Under the pieces are notes generated by a model that worked only from the letters and a program-made list of their open reading frames with translations, did not search any database and was not told the origin of the DNA. A DNA stretch of 64,000 bases from Helicobacter ibis (GTDB taxonomy: Bacteria; Campylobacterota; Campylobacteria; Campylobacterales; Helicobacteraceae): assembly GCF_027859255.1 (NCBI RefSeq), contig NZ_JAQHXR010000001.1:186001-250000 (forward strand). Reading direction: 5' to 3'. The number at the start of each line of letters is the position of its first letter. Positions within the stretch are counted from its first letter, which is position 1. The translations under genes were made by a program, and so were the position numbers. Below are positions 18,652 to 29,571 of this stretch, piece after piece.

Positions 18652-19848
18652 TTATTCCACTAAATTTAATTTTTTTGCCATAAAAGATAGACTCATGCCT
18701 TGAACTAACACTGAAATTAGCACCATAAAAAATACTATATTAAACATACTATGAGCACTTTGCAAACCATATGTATATGGGTAGGTTGCCAGAATAATTG
18801 GCACTGCTCCTCTAAGCCCAACCCATGAAATATATATTTTTTCTTTTGTGTTGTATTTGCTTTTTATTAGTGTTGCAAATATGCTAAATGGTCTTGCAAA
18901 TACGATTAGTATAAAGGTTAATATCAAGCTCTCTAGTGCTACACTCTTTAAATCTGAAGGGAACACCAATAATCCAAGCAACAAAAATACTAAAACTTGC
19001 ATTAGCCATGCAATGGAATCATGAAATGAAGTGATGTTTTGCTTGTTAGGAAATTCATAGCTATTAGTTAAGATACCTGCTATATATATGCTTAAATATC
19101 CATTTCCACCAAGTGCAACTGATAATCCAAAGATTATAAAAACCCAACTAATGCTTATTAGAGGATATAAGCCACTTTGCGAGAGATTTATTTTGTTGCA
19201 TATCTTTGGGAATAAATATCCACATAGGATTCCTAATGCTCCACCTATTGCAAATTGTTTGATAAAGTAAATAATCCAATCTACAATCGTATTTTCATCT
19301 GGCATAAAAATTAATTGCAAAATTGCTATTGATAGGAATATCGCCATAGGATCATTGCTACCAGATTCAAGCTCTAGTAGTTCTCCTATATTGTTTTTTA
19401 GTTTTATTGTTTTGCTTCTTAGAATCATAAATACTGCTGCAGCATCTGTAGAAGATATAATAGCACCTAAGAGCATGGATTCTAAAAATGTAAAATCTAG
19501 CAATAGATAAATAAAACAAGCCATAACAAGCATGGTTAGCACAACACCTATTGTAGCTAGTGCAATTCCATGTGATATAATCGGCTTTATATCTTTAAAT
19601 GCTGTTGATAATCCGCCAGAATATAATATAAAAATTAGTGCAATAGTGCTTATAATTTGCGTTAGCGTTGGATTGTCAAACTCTATGCCACCTATGCCAT
19701 CGCTACCAAGAAGCATTCCTATGCCTAAAAACACAAGCAATAAAGGCACTCCTATTTTATCTGATATTTTGCTTGCATATGTGCTAAAGAAAAGCACAAA
19801 TCCTATTATTACTATGTATATATGCAGATTATTTGCTATTTCTATCAT
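18652..19848 (-). CDS. CPA1-type cation/proton antiporter (NhaP2-like)
   Basis: This 398-residue inner-membrane protein has about twelve hydrophobic helices and the signature residues of the monovalent cation/proton antiporter family: LYSGGLSTAFKDI, ISSTDAAAVFMI and ELESGSNDPMAIF, which carry the ion-binding Asp residues. It resembles the potassium/proton antiporters of the NhaP2/CvrA group but lacks their C-terminal RCK regulatory domain. It overlaps recR by four bases. Confidence 0.85.
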   Translation of the reverse strand: MIEIANNLHIYIVIIGFVLFFSTYASKISDKIGVPLLLVFLGIGMLLGSDGIGGIEFDNPTLTQIISTIALIFILYSGGLSTAFKDIKPIISHGIALATIGVVLTMLVMACFIYLLLDFTFLESMLLGAIISSTDAAAVFMILRSKTIKLKNNIGELLELESGSNDPMAIFLSIAILQLIFMPDENTIVDWIIYFIKQFAIGGALGILCGYLFPKICNKINLSQSGLYPLISISWVFIIFGLSVALGGNGYLSIYIAGILTNSYEFPNKQNITSFHDSIAWLMQVLVFLLLGLLVFPSDLKSVALESLILTFILIVFARPFSIFATLIKSKYNTKEKIYISWVGLRGAVPIILATYPYTYGLQSAHSMFNIVFFMVLISVLVQGMSLSFMAKKLNLVE

Positions 19849-20417
19849 ACTTTTATCCTAGCTTGTAAAGAGCGTATAAGAGATAGCTGATCGACATTTT
19901 CTAGGCTCACTCCTGTTGGGATTCCTTGTGCTATTTTGCTAAATGTAATCCCTAAGTGAGATAGTTTATCTTCTAAAAACAACATAATCCCATCACTGCC
20001 TAAAGATGGGGTTAGAGCAAAAATTATTTCTTTTATATTATTGTTTGTTATTTTTATTTCTAGTTGCTTTATGTTTGTATCTTTGATGTCTGATATTACA
20101 AAGTATTTTCCGCTAAATTCTCCACTATCTTCTAATAAAAATATATCTTTTGCATTTGCTACTATACATAATTCTCCATTATTTCTTGAATCATCATTAC
20201 AAATATCACATATATAAGAATCGCTAACGCCAAAGCATTCTTCGCACACTTGCAAGTCTTGGACGCATTCTTCTATGTTGTGTGCTAAGTTTATCGCACT
20301 AAATTTATCTTCAAAGGCTAGAAAATATGCAAGTCTTATTGCTGATTTTCTTCCTATGCTTGGTAATTTTTCTAAAGATTCTATTAGTTTTTTAAAGTTT
20401 TCAGGATATGAATTCAT
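19845..20417 (-). CDS. recR: Recombination mediator RecR
   Basis: RecR works with RecO to load RecA on gapped DNA. The 190-residue protein has the N-terminal helix-hairpin-helix (KLPSIGRKSAIRLAYF), the four-cysteine zinc site (CEECFGVSDSYICDIC) and a Toprim domain with CIVANAKDIFLLE and SLGSDGIMLFLE. It overlaps the antiporter gene by four bases. Confidence 0.95.
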   Translation of the reverse strand: MNSYPENFKKLIESLEKLPSIGRKSAIRLAYFLAFEDKFSAINLAHNIEECVQDLQVCEECFGVSDSYICDICNDDSRNNGELCIVANAKDIFLLEDSGEFSGKYFVISDIKDTNIKQLEIKITNNNIKEIIFALTPSLGSDGIMLFLEDKLSHLGITFSKIAQGIPTGVSLENVDQLSLIRSLQARIKV

Positions 20418-20506
20418 TTATAGTTATAGCCTAAATTTTTTGGAAAGTTTAACATAAAATTAGCTAGAATTTGCAGTTTGTTTATAAAGATAATTAGGAG
20501 ATTTTT

Positions 20507-21625
20507 TTGGAAGAATTTGATTATTATGAAGTCCTAGAAATTTCTAGAAATGCTAGTGGTGATGAGGTAAAAAAAGCATATAGAAAAATGGCTCTAAAAT
20601 ATCACCCAGATAGGAATCCAGACAATAAAGAGGCTGAAGAAAAATTTAAACAAGTCAATGAAGCATATCAAATATTAAGTGATTCACAAAAAAGAAAAAT
20701 ATATGACACATATGGCAAGAGAGGCTTAGAAAATAGTGGCGTAGGCTTTGAAGGTGGAGATATTTTTGATATTTTTAATTCCGTGTTTGGTGGTTTTGGC
20801 GGTTTTGGAGCAGACTTTGGCAGAAGAACAAAGAGAGAAAGCTATAGTTATTCAAGCGATATAGTCTTAGAGATTCATCTACCATTTAGCGAAGCTATTT
20901 TTGGGGTTAAAAAAACAATAGATATAAAATATAAAGTAGCATGTGAATCTTGTAAAGCAACAGGTGCAAAAGATGGGAAGCTAGAAACTTGCAAGGCTTG
21001 TAATGGAAGCGGTAGAGAGACTTTTACACAAAGCTTTATGACATTTGCACAAACATGTTCTAAATGTGGTGGTAGTGGCACAAAAGTAGCCGATAAATGT
21101 CCAAAATGTAGCGGTAAGGGATATAAAGAAGAGAAAGATAGCTTTGAAGTTCAAATCCCAGAAGGTGTAGATACTGGAAATCAAATAAGAGTGGCAAAGC
21201 GTGGTAACCAAATGCCAGATGGAACTAGAGGAGATTTATACTTAGAAATAATAGTGCAAGAAGATGAGCATTTTATAAGACATCATAGTGATGTTTATTT
21301 GGAAGTTCCAGTTATTTTTAGTCTTGTTATGCTAGGTGGGACAATAAAGATTCCAGCATTAAGAAAAGAATTAGAATTAAAAATACCAAAAGGCGTGAAA
21401 GATAAGCAACAATTTGTTTTTCATGGAGAGGGTATTAAGAGTGTAAAGAGTGGTAGATATGGGAATTTTATCGCAGTTGTAAAAATAACATACCCACAAG
21501 AATTAAATGAGCATCAACAAAAGCTAGTGCAAGAATTGCATGAATCTTTTGGCTATGAGCATTCAAAGCCAATTAACTGCTTTGAAGGCTTGTTTGATAG
21601 AATTAAAAGTTGGTTTAAGCAATAA
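20507..21625 (+). CDS. dnaJ: Chaperone protein DnaJ
   Basis: DnaJ stimulates DnaK ATPase activity and delivers clients. The J domain has the HPD motif at residues 33-35, followed by a Gly/Phe-rich region ([12 protein letters not shown]), four CxxCxG zinc repeats ([33 protein letters not shown]) and the C-terminal substrate-binding domain. The start is TTG at 20507, with AGGAG seven bases upstream. At 372 residues it is full length. No dnaK or grpE is adjacent, as in many Campylobacterota. Confidence 0.96.
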   Translation: MEEFDYYEVLEISRNASGDEVKKAYRKMALKYHPDRNPDNKEAEEKFKQVNEAYQILSDSQKRKIYDTYGKRGLENSGVGFEGGDIFDIFNSVFGGFGGFGADFGRRTKRESYSYSSDIVLEIHLPFSEAIFGVKKTIDIKYKVACESCKATGAKDGKLETCKACNGSGRETFTQSFMTFAQTCSKCGGSGTKVADKCPKCSGKGYKEEKDSFEVQIPEGVDTGNQIRVAKRGNQMPDGTRGDLYLEIIVQEDEHFIRHHSDVYLEVPVIFSLVMLGGTIKIPALRKELELKIPKGVKDKQQFVFHGEGIKSVKSGRYGNFIAVVKITYPQELNEHQQKLVQELHESFGYEHSKPINCFEGLFDRIKSWFKQ

Positions 21626-22160
21626 GGACGCTTAAACCACCAACTATTGTGCTTATTACAATACCTGCTATTATTGTTAGAATTTGCTTTTCTCTATTTT
21701 TCTTTATATTTACTAAAGTTATCATTACTCCAGAGAAATACAACAAAAACATGGTTATTCCAAATCCTATTGCTAAAACATCAAAATACCATTTAGCCTT
21801 TGCTTTATGAAGCATTATTAAGTTTCCTATAAATGAACGCTCTATGGTAGTTATATTATAAGAATCTTCTGCTTTTTTTTCTAATGTTGCAGAATAGTGA
21901 GCACTACCAACAATGAGTTTTCCTTCTTTCTCTTTGATTTCTCCAACTTTTGGTAATGCTATGTTGTTTTCCTTAAAATACTTTAGCATACTTTCTATTT
22001 CTTTGCCTTTTGTAGCATTGTGCATGGTGTATGTATTTTTTGTAGCACCATAATTTTGGTCTATGCCACTTATGTATAATATTCCTGTTAGTGCATACAT
22101 TAACGCAAGTGGTAAGAAAAATAAACTAAGATAAATATGAATATTCCTAAAAGTCTTCAT
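21615..22160 (-). CDS. PepSY-associated membrane protein
   Basis: This 181-residue protein has an N-terminal membrane helix ([20 protein letters not shown]), a periplasmic segment of about 90 residues with PepSY-like features, and two further helices (about 125-147 and 158-179). [22 protein letters not shown]-type starts are common in the PepSY-TM proteins that accompany iron or haem uptake in Helicobacter. It overlaps the end of dnaJ by 11 bases on the opposite strand. The role is uncertain. Confidence 0.65.
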   Translation of the reverse strand: MKTFRNIHIYLSLFFLPLALMYALTGILYISGIDQNYGATKNTYTMHNATKGKEIESMLKYFKENNIALPKVGEIKEKEGKLIVGSAHYSATLEKKAEDSYNITTIERSFIGNLIMLHKAKAKWYFDVLAIGFGITMFLLYFSGVMITLVNIKKNREKQILTIIAGIVISTIVGGLSVLIA

Positions 22161-22251
22161 AAAATCCTCCCTAAAAATAATTCGTTAAATTATATTGTTT
22201 TATATTAAGAGTTTGTGAAGTTTAGGATAGAATTTTAATTTTGGAGTATAT

Positions 22252-23919
22252 ATGAAATTATTATTTATTTTGTTGCCATTATTTATTTATGCAGATACTT
22301 TTAGTAGCGATTCTTATGCACCATTTGGAGAAGTAAAATATAAGAGTTTCAAGCATTTTGATTATGTTGATGTAAATGCTAAACAAGGAGGTGTTGTAAG
22401 AAGGAGTGCATTAGGAGAGTTTGATAGTTTTTATGATGTTAATTCAAGTGCAAATGTATTTGATACGAAGCTTGTTTTTGATTCATTATTGATTCGATCT
22501 TTAGATGAGCCATATAGTGCTTATGGTCTTTTAGCTAAGCAAATACAAGTAGATTCTAACAATAACTTTGTGATTTTTCATTTGGATAAGAGTGCTAAAT
22601 TTAATGATGGAAAGGAAGTTAGTGCCTTTGATGTTGAATTTAGCTATAAGTATTTTTCACAATTACCAAATTATAAAGAGTTATATAGTGATGTTTTGGA
22701 GGTTATAGTAGTAGATAAATATACAATTAGATTCAATTTTAAAAATCCAAAAAATAAAGAAATAATCCTAACTTTAGGAGATATGCCAATACTGCCAAAG
22801 CATTATTATGAAAGTATAGATACAACAAAAGATAAGCTAAAGATTCCTCTTGGAAGCGGTGCATATGTAATAGAGAGTTTTATAAAAGGAGAACTAGTTA
22901 TATATAGAAGAGTTGATAATTATTGGGCTAAAAATCACAAAACTAGGATTGGATATTTTAATTTTGACAAAATAATATATAAGTTTTATAAAAATAATAA
23001 GGAATCTCTAGTTGGATTTAAAAATAAAGAATATGATTATCGATTGGAAAAAAGCGTAAAAAATTGGGAAGAGGGATATGGTAGAGATGATATAAAAAAA
23101 GAGGAATTTTTGCATTTAACACCAATTGTTATGCAAGGCTTTATCTTTAATACAAGAAAAGAGATTTTTAAGGACATACAATTAAGAAAAGCGATAAATT
23201 ACGCATTTGACTTTGATAAAAGCAATAAAAGAATTAATAGCTATTTTTTGAGAACTGATTTTCAAAGTGTTGGGTTACCAGTTGGGAGAGAGTTAGAAAT
23301 TTTAGAAAACTTTAGAAATAAACTTAGTGATGATGTTTTTAATAAAAGCTTTATTGTTCCTAGCAAGAGCAATGTAAATGAGGCTATGAATCTTTTAAAA
23401 AATTCTGGTTATGTTATGAAAAATGGTAGGTTATTTGATGATAGAAATAATGCTGTCTCTTTTGAGATATTACTTAATGGAGATAGTTTTTTGCAGTTTA
23501 GCAAGAATCTACAAAATAGTCTAAAAAAATTGGGAATCACAACAGAAATAAAAATCGTCTCAAACGAAGAATATAAAAAGAGAAAGTCGAACTTTGATTA
23601 TGATATGATAGTTGATAGTTTTGATTATAGAAATGGCATTAAACAAAGGCTATTTTGGGATATAAATGGGACATTTAATTATAGTGGTGCTAATAGTGAG
23701 GTTATAAATTATTTTTTATCACAAATTGAATCTAGTGATGATTATAATGAATTAGTGGTATTATTTAGGGGGTTAGATAGAGTGTTGTTGTGGTCATACT
23801 ATGTTATACCTTATTTTTATACAGATACTTTTAAGGTTGCATTTTACAATGGATTATCCCACCCTAAAATCACTCCAACTTATGATGTTGGGTTTGAAAC
23901 ATGGTGGGTAAATGAGTAG
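22252..23919 (+). CDS. Family 5 extracellular solute-binding protein (YejA-like)
   Basis: This 555-residue periplasmic protein binds peptides or similar ligands for an ABC importer. A short signal peptide (MKLLFILLPLFIYA) precedes the family motif KHFDYVDVNAKQGGVVRRSA and ALGEFDSF, which match the YejA group, and later LGDMPILPKHYYE and GAYVIESFIKGE. No yejB, yejE or yejF permease genes follow; instead a nuclease-like gene overlaps by eight bases. The permease may lie elsewhere or be lost. Confidence 0.86.
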   Translation: MKLLFILLPLFIYADTFSSDSYAPFGEVKYKSFKHFDYVDVNAKQGGVVRRSALGEFDSFYDVNSSANVFDTKLVFDSLLIRSLDEPYSAYGLLAKQIQVDSNNNFVIFHLDKSAKFNDGKEVSAFDVEFSYKYFSQLPNYKELYSDVLEVIVVDKYTIRFNFKNPKNKEIILTLGDMPILPKHYYESIDTTKDKLKIPLGSGAYVIESFIKGELVIYRRVDNYWAKNHKTRIGYFNFDKIIYKFYKNNKESLVGFKNKEYDYRLEKSVKNWEEGYGRDDIKKEEFLHLTPIVMQGFIFNTRKEIFKDIQLRKAINYAFDFDKSNKRINSYFLRTDFQSVGLPVGRELEILENFRNKLSDDVFNKSFIVPSKSNVNEAMNLLKNSGYVMKNGRLFDDRNNAVSFEILLNGDSFLQFSKNLQNSLKKLGITTEIKIVSNEEYKKRKSNFDYDMIVDSFDYRNGIKQRLFWDINGTFNYSGANSEVINYFLSQIESSDDYNELVVLFRGLDRVLLWSYYVIPYFYTDTFKVAFYNGLSHPKITPTYDVGFETWWVNE

Positions 23920-24445
23920 AATCTTTTTTGTATTTTTGTTGGTGCTTAATTTATATGCATATACCATACCACCTGTTACTACTTCTGTGATATTAAAGTA
24001 TATTTATGCACCAACTTTGTTTAGTGTTTATGCTAAAGATTATGGAATGTTGTATTGTCAGTTGTATGGCATTGCTATGGTTAGTCAAAGTTTTAAGTCC
24101 GAAAATTGTGAAGTTTCTCCAAGGGCTGTTAAAGAAATGCGACACTTTGCATTAACTTATACTCAAAATACTATTTTTCTAGAACAACAATATAGAATAG
24201 GATATAAAAATGGTTGGTGTTTTTTGCAAAATGGTGGGAAGTTTTTTAATGCCCAACTTGTTGAAAATGGATATGCTGTTGTCCAGTATTTTGACATAAG
24301 TGAGCCAAAGATTATTGAAGATTTGGAGGTTTTAGAAAATATCGCCAAAACAAATAAAAGAGGTCTATGGAGAGAATGGGAGCAAGAAATGGAATGTTTA
24401 AAGAGTGCATTAAGAGGTATAGCACGAGAGATGATAGAAGAGTAG
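23912..24445 (+). CDS. Exported thermonuclease-like (SNase fold) protein
   Basis: This 177-residue protein has a signal peptide (IFFVFLLVLNLYAY) and the C-terminal pattern of staphylococcal-nuclease-like proteins: FNAQLVENGYAVVQYFD, then LENIAKTNKRGLWREWEQE. The early catalytic Asp/Arg motifs are less clear, so activity is uncertain. It probably acts in the periplasm. It overlaps the binding-protein gene by eight bases and is the last gene before the glycan locus. Confidence 0.65.
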   Translation: MSRIFFVFLLVLNLYAYTIPPVTTSVILKYIYAPTLFSVYAKDYGMLYCQLYGIAMVSQSFKSENCEVSPRAVKEMRHFALTYTQNTIFLEQQYRIGYKNGWCFLQNGGKFFNAQLVENGYAVVQYFDISEPKIIEDLEVLENIAKTNKRGLWREWEQEMECLKSALRGIAREMIEE

Positions 24446-24455
24446 GGAGAGTGTG

Positions 24456-25756
24456 ATGAAAAAATATGTATATCCAAAAGGTATAGCTGGAGAATTATTA
24501 GGTCAAATGGTATCATATGTGTATGATTGTGAGGTTTGTTTTATAGATGATAGTTGTATTGATACTTCTCTAGAAAGTTTTAAACATGAGCTTACAGCAA
24601 ATGGTGAGACTATATTTCTAGCATGGGATAAACGCTCTACTTTAAATGATAGCACAGCAAGGATTTTGATTAATAAATTAAATATATATGGTATTAAATA
24701 TCATTATGATTCTTTTTTTATGATATCTAAAATGACTGCTAACAAACTTTATAATCAAATTAAGAGCAAAAAATGGGATAAAGTAGTGGCAATAGAGGTC
24801 TCTGGAATGGCAAATGATAAGCATATAGGTTTTTTAGATGATTGTTTAATGAGCAATGATATAAAAATACTATATTTGTGTGGTACAAATTTGGCATATA
24901 ATAGAGTGATTAATAAAATCAAAACCAATAACTTAGCAGAAGTTGCATTTGCTGTTTGTATGCCATGCTATTATTTGGAGTTAATAGATTTTGTAAGATG
25001 TATCACAAAAGTGTCATGGACATACAAAAATAATTATATTCCTACCATTTGTATAGGTCATTCTTTAAGTGATTTTTCAAATATTAACTTAGATTTGTAT
25101 TCTAAAAATTTTGATTATTTATGTATTTCTGGTAAGTGTTATATGCCTAATAATTCTGTGGGGGGGGGGGGGATTTAGTAACTCCTATTTGTAGTGGTTA
25201 TTTGGGTTTTGATAATTTGGTGTTTAGAATGTATGGTGGTGATATAAATTATAACTTAGAGATAAAAAATAGTGTGCTATTTGCACCATACAATAAAAGT
25301 GAATTTGATTTATTTGTACCACTTATAAACGAGGTTCTACCTTTTTATAGAGTTATTTTGCGCTCTAGAATGGTTTGTGAGAAGGGTTTTTGGGATTCTA
25401 TTTATGATATTTTTGAAAAACCAATCAAGGAAGGTTTGCTAGTTATTGATGATTCTGGTGAAATTTCAGAATATACATATTTTCAAAGTTTTGTTCTTGT
25501 CTGTGGGGCTACGACTTCTAAATTTACATTTCCATTATTGAGTGGCTCACCTTGTATGGTTATTGGTGATTTTAAGATAGATTCTAGCTTAGGTTTTGTT
25601 TTAGAAGATTCTAAATTTTTAGAAAATATACACAAAATTTATGAAAATAAATATGAATGGTGTAAAAAAATAACAGAACACAGAGAATATGAGATTTATA
25701 ATTTTGGTAATGCTAGTGAGTATCTTTCAAATTTTATACTAGACAATATAATCTAG
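24456..25756 (+). CDS. GT-B/TagF-like surface-glycan transferase, paralogue A, phase OFF
   Basis: This is the first of the eleven-member family. With 13 G at 25160-25172 the frame stops just after the tract; 11 or 14 G would join it to the downstream frame and give about 433 residues. The N-terminal half starts KKYVYPKGIAGELLG and has the FIDD pattern of a small Rossmann-like domain. The C-terminal half has FAPYNKSEFDLFVPLINE, VILRSR and the family ending EIYNFGNASEYLSNFI. It is closest to paralogue G (38875), which lacks the tract here (MPNDSVKNEF versus MPNNSVGGGG). A transferase role is inferred from weak similarity to CDP-glycerol phosphotransferases. Confidence 0.6.
25160..25172 (+). repeat. 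Coding poly-G tract (13 G), OFF
   Basis: Thirteen G lie about codon 235 of paralogue A, flanked by TTCTGT and ATTTAG. This is one base different from the TCTGC-G(n)-ATTTA setting found elsewhere. The ON lengths are 11 or 14. Confidence 0.95.
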
Positions 25757-25815
25757 CTATATTTAAGTAAAATTTAATAGAATTATAAATTTATTTTACA
25801 ATCAAAGGACAGGTT

Positions 25816-26926
25816 ATGAAAAAAGCTTTAGTAGTGGGGGGGGGGGTTTGCTGGTTGTGTTATAGCTCACTTTCTCAAAAATAAGAACTTCAAAGTAGAG
25901 ATTCTAGAGGGTAGTAATGTTCTGGGTGGTGGTTGTAGAACATTTTTTTACCATGGACATCCATATACTTATGGTCCTCACCATTTGCTTGTAGATGTGG
26001 GAAATACATCTGTAATAGATTTTTTTAATCAATTTTTAAATATGCGTGAAATTAAGCACTATATGCTAACTTTTGTGGCAAGTGATAGGGAGTTTTATTC
26101 ATATCCTCCACATATTGATGATATAGCTTTAATGCCAGATAGAGATAAGATTCAAAAAGAGCTTGAAAGAAGAGATCCAAATTTTAAGGCAAGTAATTTT
26201 GAAGATTTTTGGATTAATGCTATTGGTAAAACCTTGTATGATAAATTTATAAACTTCTACTCTCAAAAAATGTGGAAAATAAAGAATAATAAAGAAATTG
26301 ATGTATTTGGATTTTTTGGGATTGATTCTGCAATTCAGACAGGTTCTAAACAAAGATTTGTTGGAAAAAAAGATGTACTATATCCAAAAGAGCTAGATGG
26401 ATATAATAGCTTATTTGAGAAGTGTGTTGAAGGTTGTGATGTCAGATTTAATACTTATGTGGATAAATTCGAGCTTGATAAAAAGAGGGTTTATGTAAAT
26501 GGTGAATACTTAAGTGCGGATGTCATTATTAATACTAGCTCTTTAGATATGGTTTTTGATTATTGTTATGGGGAGTTAAGGTATATTGGTAGGGATTTTC
26601 AAAAGATAATCTTGCCTGTTAAGTATGCTTTACCAGAGTTATATCACTTTGCACATTATGCAGATAGTGAAGAATCTTATACAAGAATTGTAGAATATAA
26701 AAAGCTAACTGGTTATGAATCTAAATACACAATGATAGGAATTGAGACACCTTCATTTAATAATAAACTTTATCCTTATCAAACAAGTGCTGATGTTGCA
26801 AAATATAAAAAATACTTAGAATTAATGCCCAATGATTGTTATACATTAGGAAGAATGGGTAGATATAGATATAGTGATATGAGTGAAATTTTGAATGATT
26901 GCTTAGAGTTAATAAAGGAAATTTGA
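25816..26926 (+). CDS. UDP-galactopyranose mutase-like flavoprotein (Glf-like), phase OFF
   Basis: UDP-galactopyranose mutase interconverts UDP-galactopyranose and UDP-galactofuranose using reduced FAD. The start is ATG 25816 (MKKALVV), and the downstream frame reads FAGCVIAHFL after the glycines of the FAD-binding motif. Further family features are YGPHHL, YPKELDGYNSLF, EYKKLTGYESKYTMIGIE and the end YTLGRMGRYRYSDM. Eleven G at 25836-25846 put the gene out of frame; 10 or 13 would give about 369 residues. Sequence is diverged from typical Glf, so the substrate could differ. Confidence 0.75.
25836..25846 (+). repeat. Coding poly-G tract (11 G) in the FAD-binding motif, OFF
   Basis: The tract encodes the glycines of VVGGGFAG at codons 7-10, so it arose on a natural Gly run. 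Its flanks (TTAGTAGT and TTTGCTGG) do not match the TCTGC cassette. The ON lengths are 10 or 13. Confidence 0.95.
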
Positions 26927-28324
26927 TGCTTGATATAAATATGTATAGAAATCTGGAAGAAAAGGCAAAAAGTTGTGCATATGAGTATAATTCAATTAGA
27001 AAGTATAATTTAGATATTTTTGAAAAGCATGGTTTTCCGGTTAGAATAAATACATTTCAAGGGTTATTTTCACTTTTGGATTCCATGCAAGAAAATAGGA
27101 AAAGCTTTTATATTAATGATATATTACTTGCGGGGGGGGGGGGGATTTAGCAGTATGTATAACTCCCTAGTTGATGCTTGTAAAAAGTCATTGGAATTAC
27201 AAGAAGTGTATTTTCAAAACAAAAGACATTTTTTGCCATTAGAAATTCTTAGTTCATCATGTGTTGTGTATCATAGATTAAAATCTATTAAGCCAAATTT
27301 TGAAAATATCTTTGAAATAGGTCCTGGAAGTAGTGGTATGAGTTATTTCTTATCTCAACATGAATCTTTGAAAGATTATAGCTATACTGATGCTTGTGAG
27401 AGTTTTTATATGCTACAGAATTTGGTTAATACACATTGCTTTAGTGGTGAATTTAAAAATTTTGCGTTGGATTTTGTAGAAGATAGTTTTTATGATCCAG
27501 AAACTAAAAGTAAAGCTATATCAACAAGACAAAAAAGAGAATTTATAGAATCTAAGCAGAATATCAAAGTCAATGCATATCCATGGTGGAAGATTAATGA
27601 GATACAAAACAAAAAGAAACATTTTGATATAATGTTATCTAATGCTAATTTGCAAGAGTTTTCTAGTGATTGTCTGCATGATTACTTGCTTTTAACTAAA
27701 GATATTTTAAAAGATGATGGAATTTTGTATGCAAATTGTCTAGGTCTTGTCTCAAATAATACACCAGAGAGTTTATTCTCTATGATATACGAGCTTGGTT
27801 TTGCTATTTATTTTTACTATAGCTTTAATAATATTTTCTATGCAAACTTAGAAAAATTAGACTTCTTAAAGAATGAAGCAATAGTACTAGCGCCTGCATG
27901 TGAGAGTGCCAAGTTTTTACTTGAAGATTTAAGTTTTGTTGATAAATTTAGTGAAATTTATCTTCTTGATGATTTTAAGGTTGGCGAAATTTGTGGCAAA
28001 AAAATAATAAATACAAAAGAGCTAGAGTTTTTAGGTATCAAAAATATTGTATTTATTGATGATAAGCTAGATTTAAAAGAGAGGTTTAAATCAAAATTTA
28101 AGAATTTTAATTTTATTGCTTTAGATTGTCGTAGGGCGATTGTTCCAAGCTTATGTCTCATAAAAGATACCCATAAAGATTATAAAAAATATAAAGATAG
28201 ACAAGTTAATTTTTACAAAATGCCTTGTGGTGTAGATAGTATAGATTATCTTTATACTGGAGTATTTGATTGTGATAGATTTGATGTTTTAGAAAAATTA
28301 AAAAATGATATAAAGAAGGAATAG
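26926..28324 (+). CDS. SAM-dependent methyltransferase-like protein with extra C-terminal domain, phase OFF
   Basis: The ATG at 26926 overlaps the glf-like stop. Thirteen G at 27132-27144 break the frame; 12 would give 465 residues. The downstream part has a SAM-binding motif FEIGPGSSGMSYFL, then DIMLSNANLQEFS and LLTKDILKDDGILYANC, resembling putative sugar O-methyltransferases. A second domain from about residue 330 (EAIVLAPACESAKFL, YLLDDFKVGEICGK) looks Rossmann-like, similar in style to the FIDD domain of neighbouring proteins. The sugar acceptor is unknown. Confidence 0.62.
27132..27144 (+). repeat. Coding poly-G tract (13 G), OFF
   Basis: The tract lies at about codon 69 of the methyltransferase-like gene, preceded by ACTTGC and followed by ATTTAG. 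The ON length is 12 or 15. Confidence 0.95.
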
Positions 28325-28326
28325 GA

Positions 28327-29568
28327 ATGTTTTTGCTAGTTGTACCAACATATAATAGAGCAGAATTGTTAAAGAGATGTTTGGGCAAGATTCAAAGTCA
28401 AACTTTCAAAAATTACAGAGTTTTGGTGTTAGATGATTGCTCTAAAGATAATACAAAAGAGGTTGTAGAATCATTTTTGTCTGATGATAGGTTTAGTTAT
28501 TATAAATTTGAAGTAAATAATGGACATTCGGATAAGGTAATGATGAGTGCAATATCACTTGGAATGTTAGATTCTGATTGGATTATAACTATTGCTGATG
28601 ATGAATATTTTTATACAAATGATCATTTGGAAAAAGTAGCAAATATTATTTCTAAATACGATGATATAAATCTAGTAGCAGTCGAACAAGGTTATGATTA
28701 TGGAGATATTCCATTGCTTGATAATGATAGGCCAAGATTGCCAGAATATTTTACTTATGATATGTTATCTTGTATCGAAAAATCAGAGCTAAGAAAGACG
28801 ATAAAAAATATTTTTAAAAGAGATTTGATTATTAGTTCTGGATTTTTTGATACAGCAAAGCAAGGTGCTAATGATGTTGTATTTGAAGGGGAGGGAGGAT
28901 ATTTAAATTTATATCCACAAGCTAAAATGGCTTTTGTGCCAAATGTTACCCATATTTTTGGCGTAGTCCCTAGTGCTAGACGAAAATATTTGGACTTTTA
29001 TATGTGGATTGTATCTGTTGGTATGACAGCATATCAAGCAAAAAACAAAGAATTGTTTTATGAGCTTTTAAAGATTCATTATTCTTCCTCGTATCCTATA
29101 TTTTTAAATACATTCTTTTCGTGGGGTGGAGATGGATTGGCTTTGATGCTAAAAGATTTTTATACCCATAAAGATTTTCATAAAATAATAAGAGAAATTG
29201 CAAAGATTTACAATGATAGCTTTAAGGATAGATTTTTAGAACTCTATGAAGAGTTCAATAATAAATTACCAACTATTAATGAGAGAAATAAACTATTAGA
29301 AACTTCAACAAATATAGTGTTGTATCCAGAGAATTCATGGAGGGCACAGATACAAGACTATTTGCAACACAATGGTAAAAATATTTTGTTTGTAGCCGAT
29401 GATTATAAAGAAGGATACAAAAGATATGGTGACATTTTAGAAAACAGCTCTAAAATTGATTGTGTTTTTATCACAAGTGGGCATCCAAAAATAGTTTATA
29501 ATTTATTAAATAAATTGGATAAGTTTGGCATCAAGGTGGCTACACTAATATTGAAAGATGATATATAG
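28327..29568 (+). CDS. GT2 family glycosyltransferase with C-terminal accessory domain
   Basis: This 413-residue protein starts with a GT-A fold GT2 domain: VVPTYNRAELLKRCLGKI, then VLDDCSKDNTKEVV and the metal-site-like IADDE. From about residue 325 there is an extra domain (NIVLYPENSWRAQIQDYL, NILFVADDYKEGYKRYGD, FITSGHPKIV) with Rossmann-like character. The same two-domain layout and length recur in the gene at 48413. No poly-G tract is present, so it should be constitutively readable. Donor and acceptor sugars are unknown. Confidence 0.85.
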   Translation: MFLLVVPTYNRAELLKRCLGKIQSQTFKNYRVLVLDDCSKDNTKEVVESFLSDDRFSYYKFEVNNGHSDKVMMSAISLGMLDSDWIITIADDEYFYTNDHLEKVANIISKYDDINLVAVEQGYDYGDIPLLDNDRPRLPEYFTYDMLSCIEKSELRKTIKNIFKRDLIISSGFFDTAKQGANDVVFEGEGGYLNLYPQAKMAFVPNVTHIFGVVPSARRKYLDFYMWIVSVGMTAYQAKNKELFYELLKIHYSSSYPIFLNTFFSWGGDGLALMLKDFYTHKDFHKIIREIAKIYNDSFKDRFLELYEEFNNKLPTINERNKLLETSTNIVLYPENSWRAQIQDYLQHNGKNILFVADDYKEGYKRYGDILENSSKIDCVFITSGHPKIVYNLLNKLDKFGIKVATLILKDDI

Positions 29569-29571
29569 CAA

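Noticed and set aside
25202-25756. Downstream halves of OFF genes (25202, 33339, 44873, 55788, 60244) as independent proteins
   Set aside because: Each begins in mid-domain without a ribosome binding site, and each is the in-frame continuation of the upstream half after a change of one or two G.
25757-25815. Weak AT-rich hairpin before the glf-like gene as a terminator
   Set aside because: The stem has only about seven A/T-rich pairs with mismatches and no T-run, so it cannot be separated from background in this AT-rich DNA.
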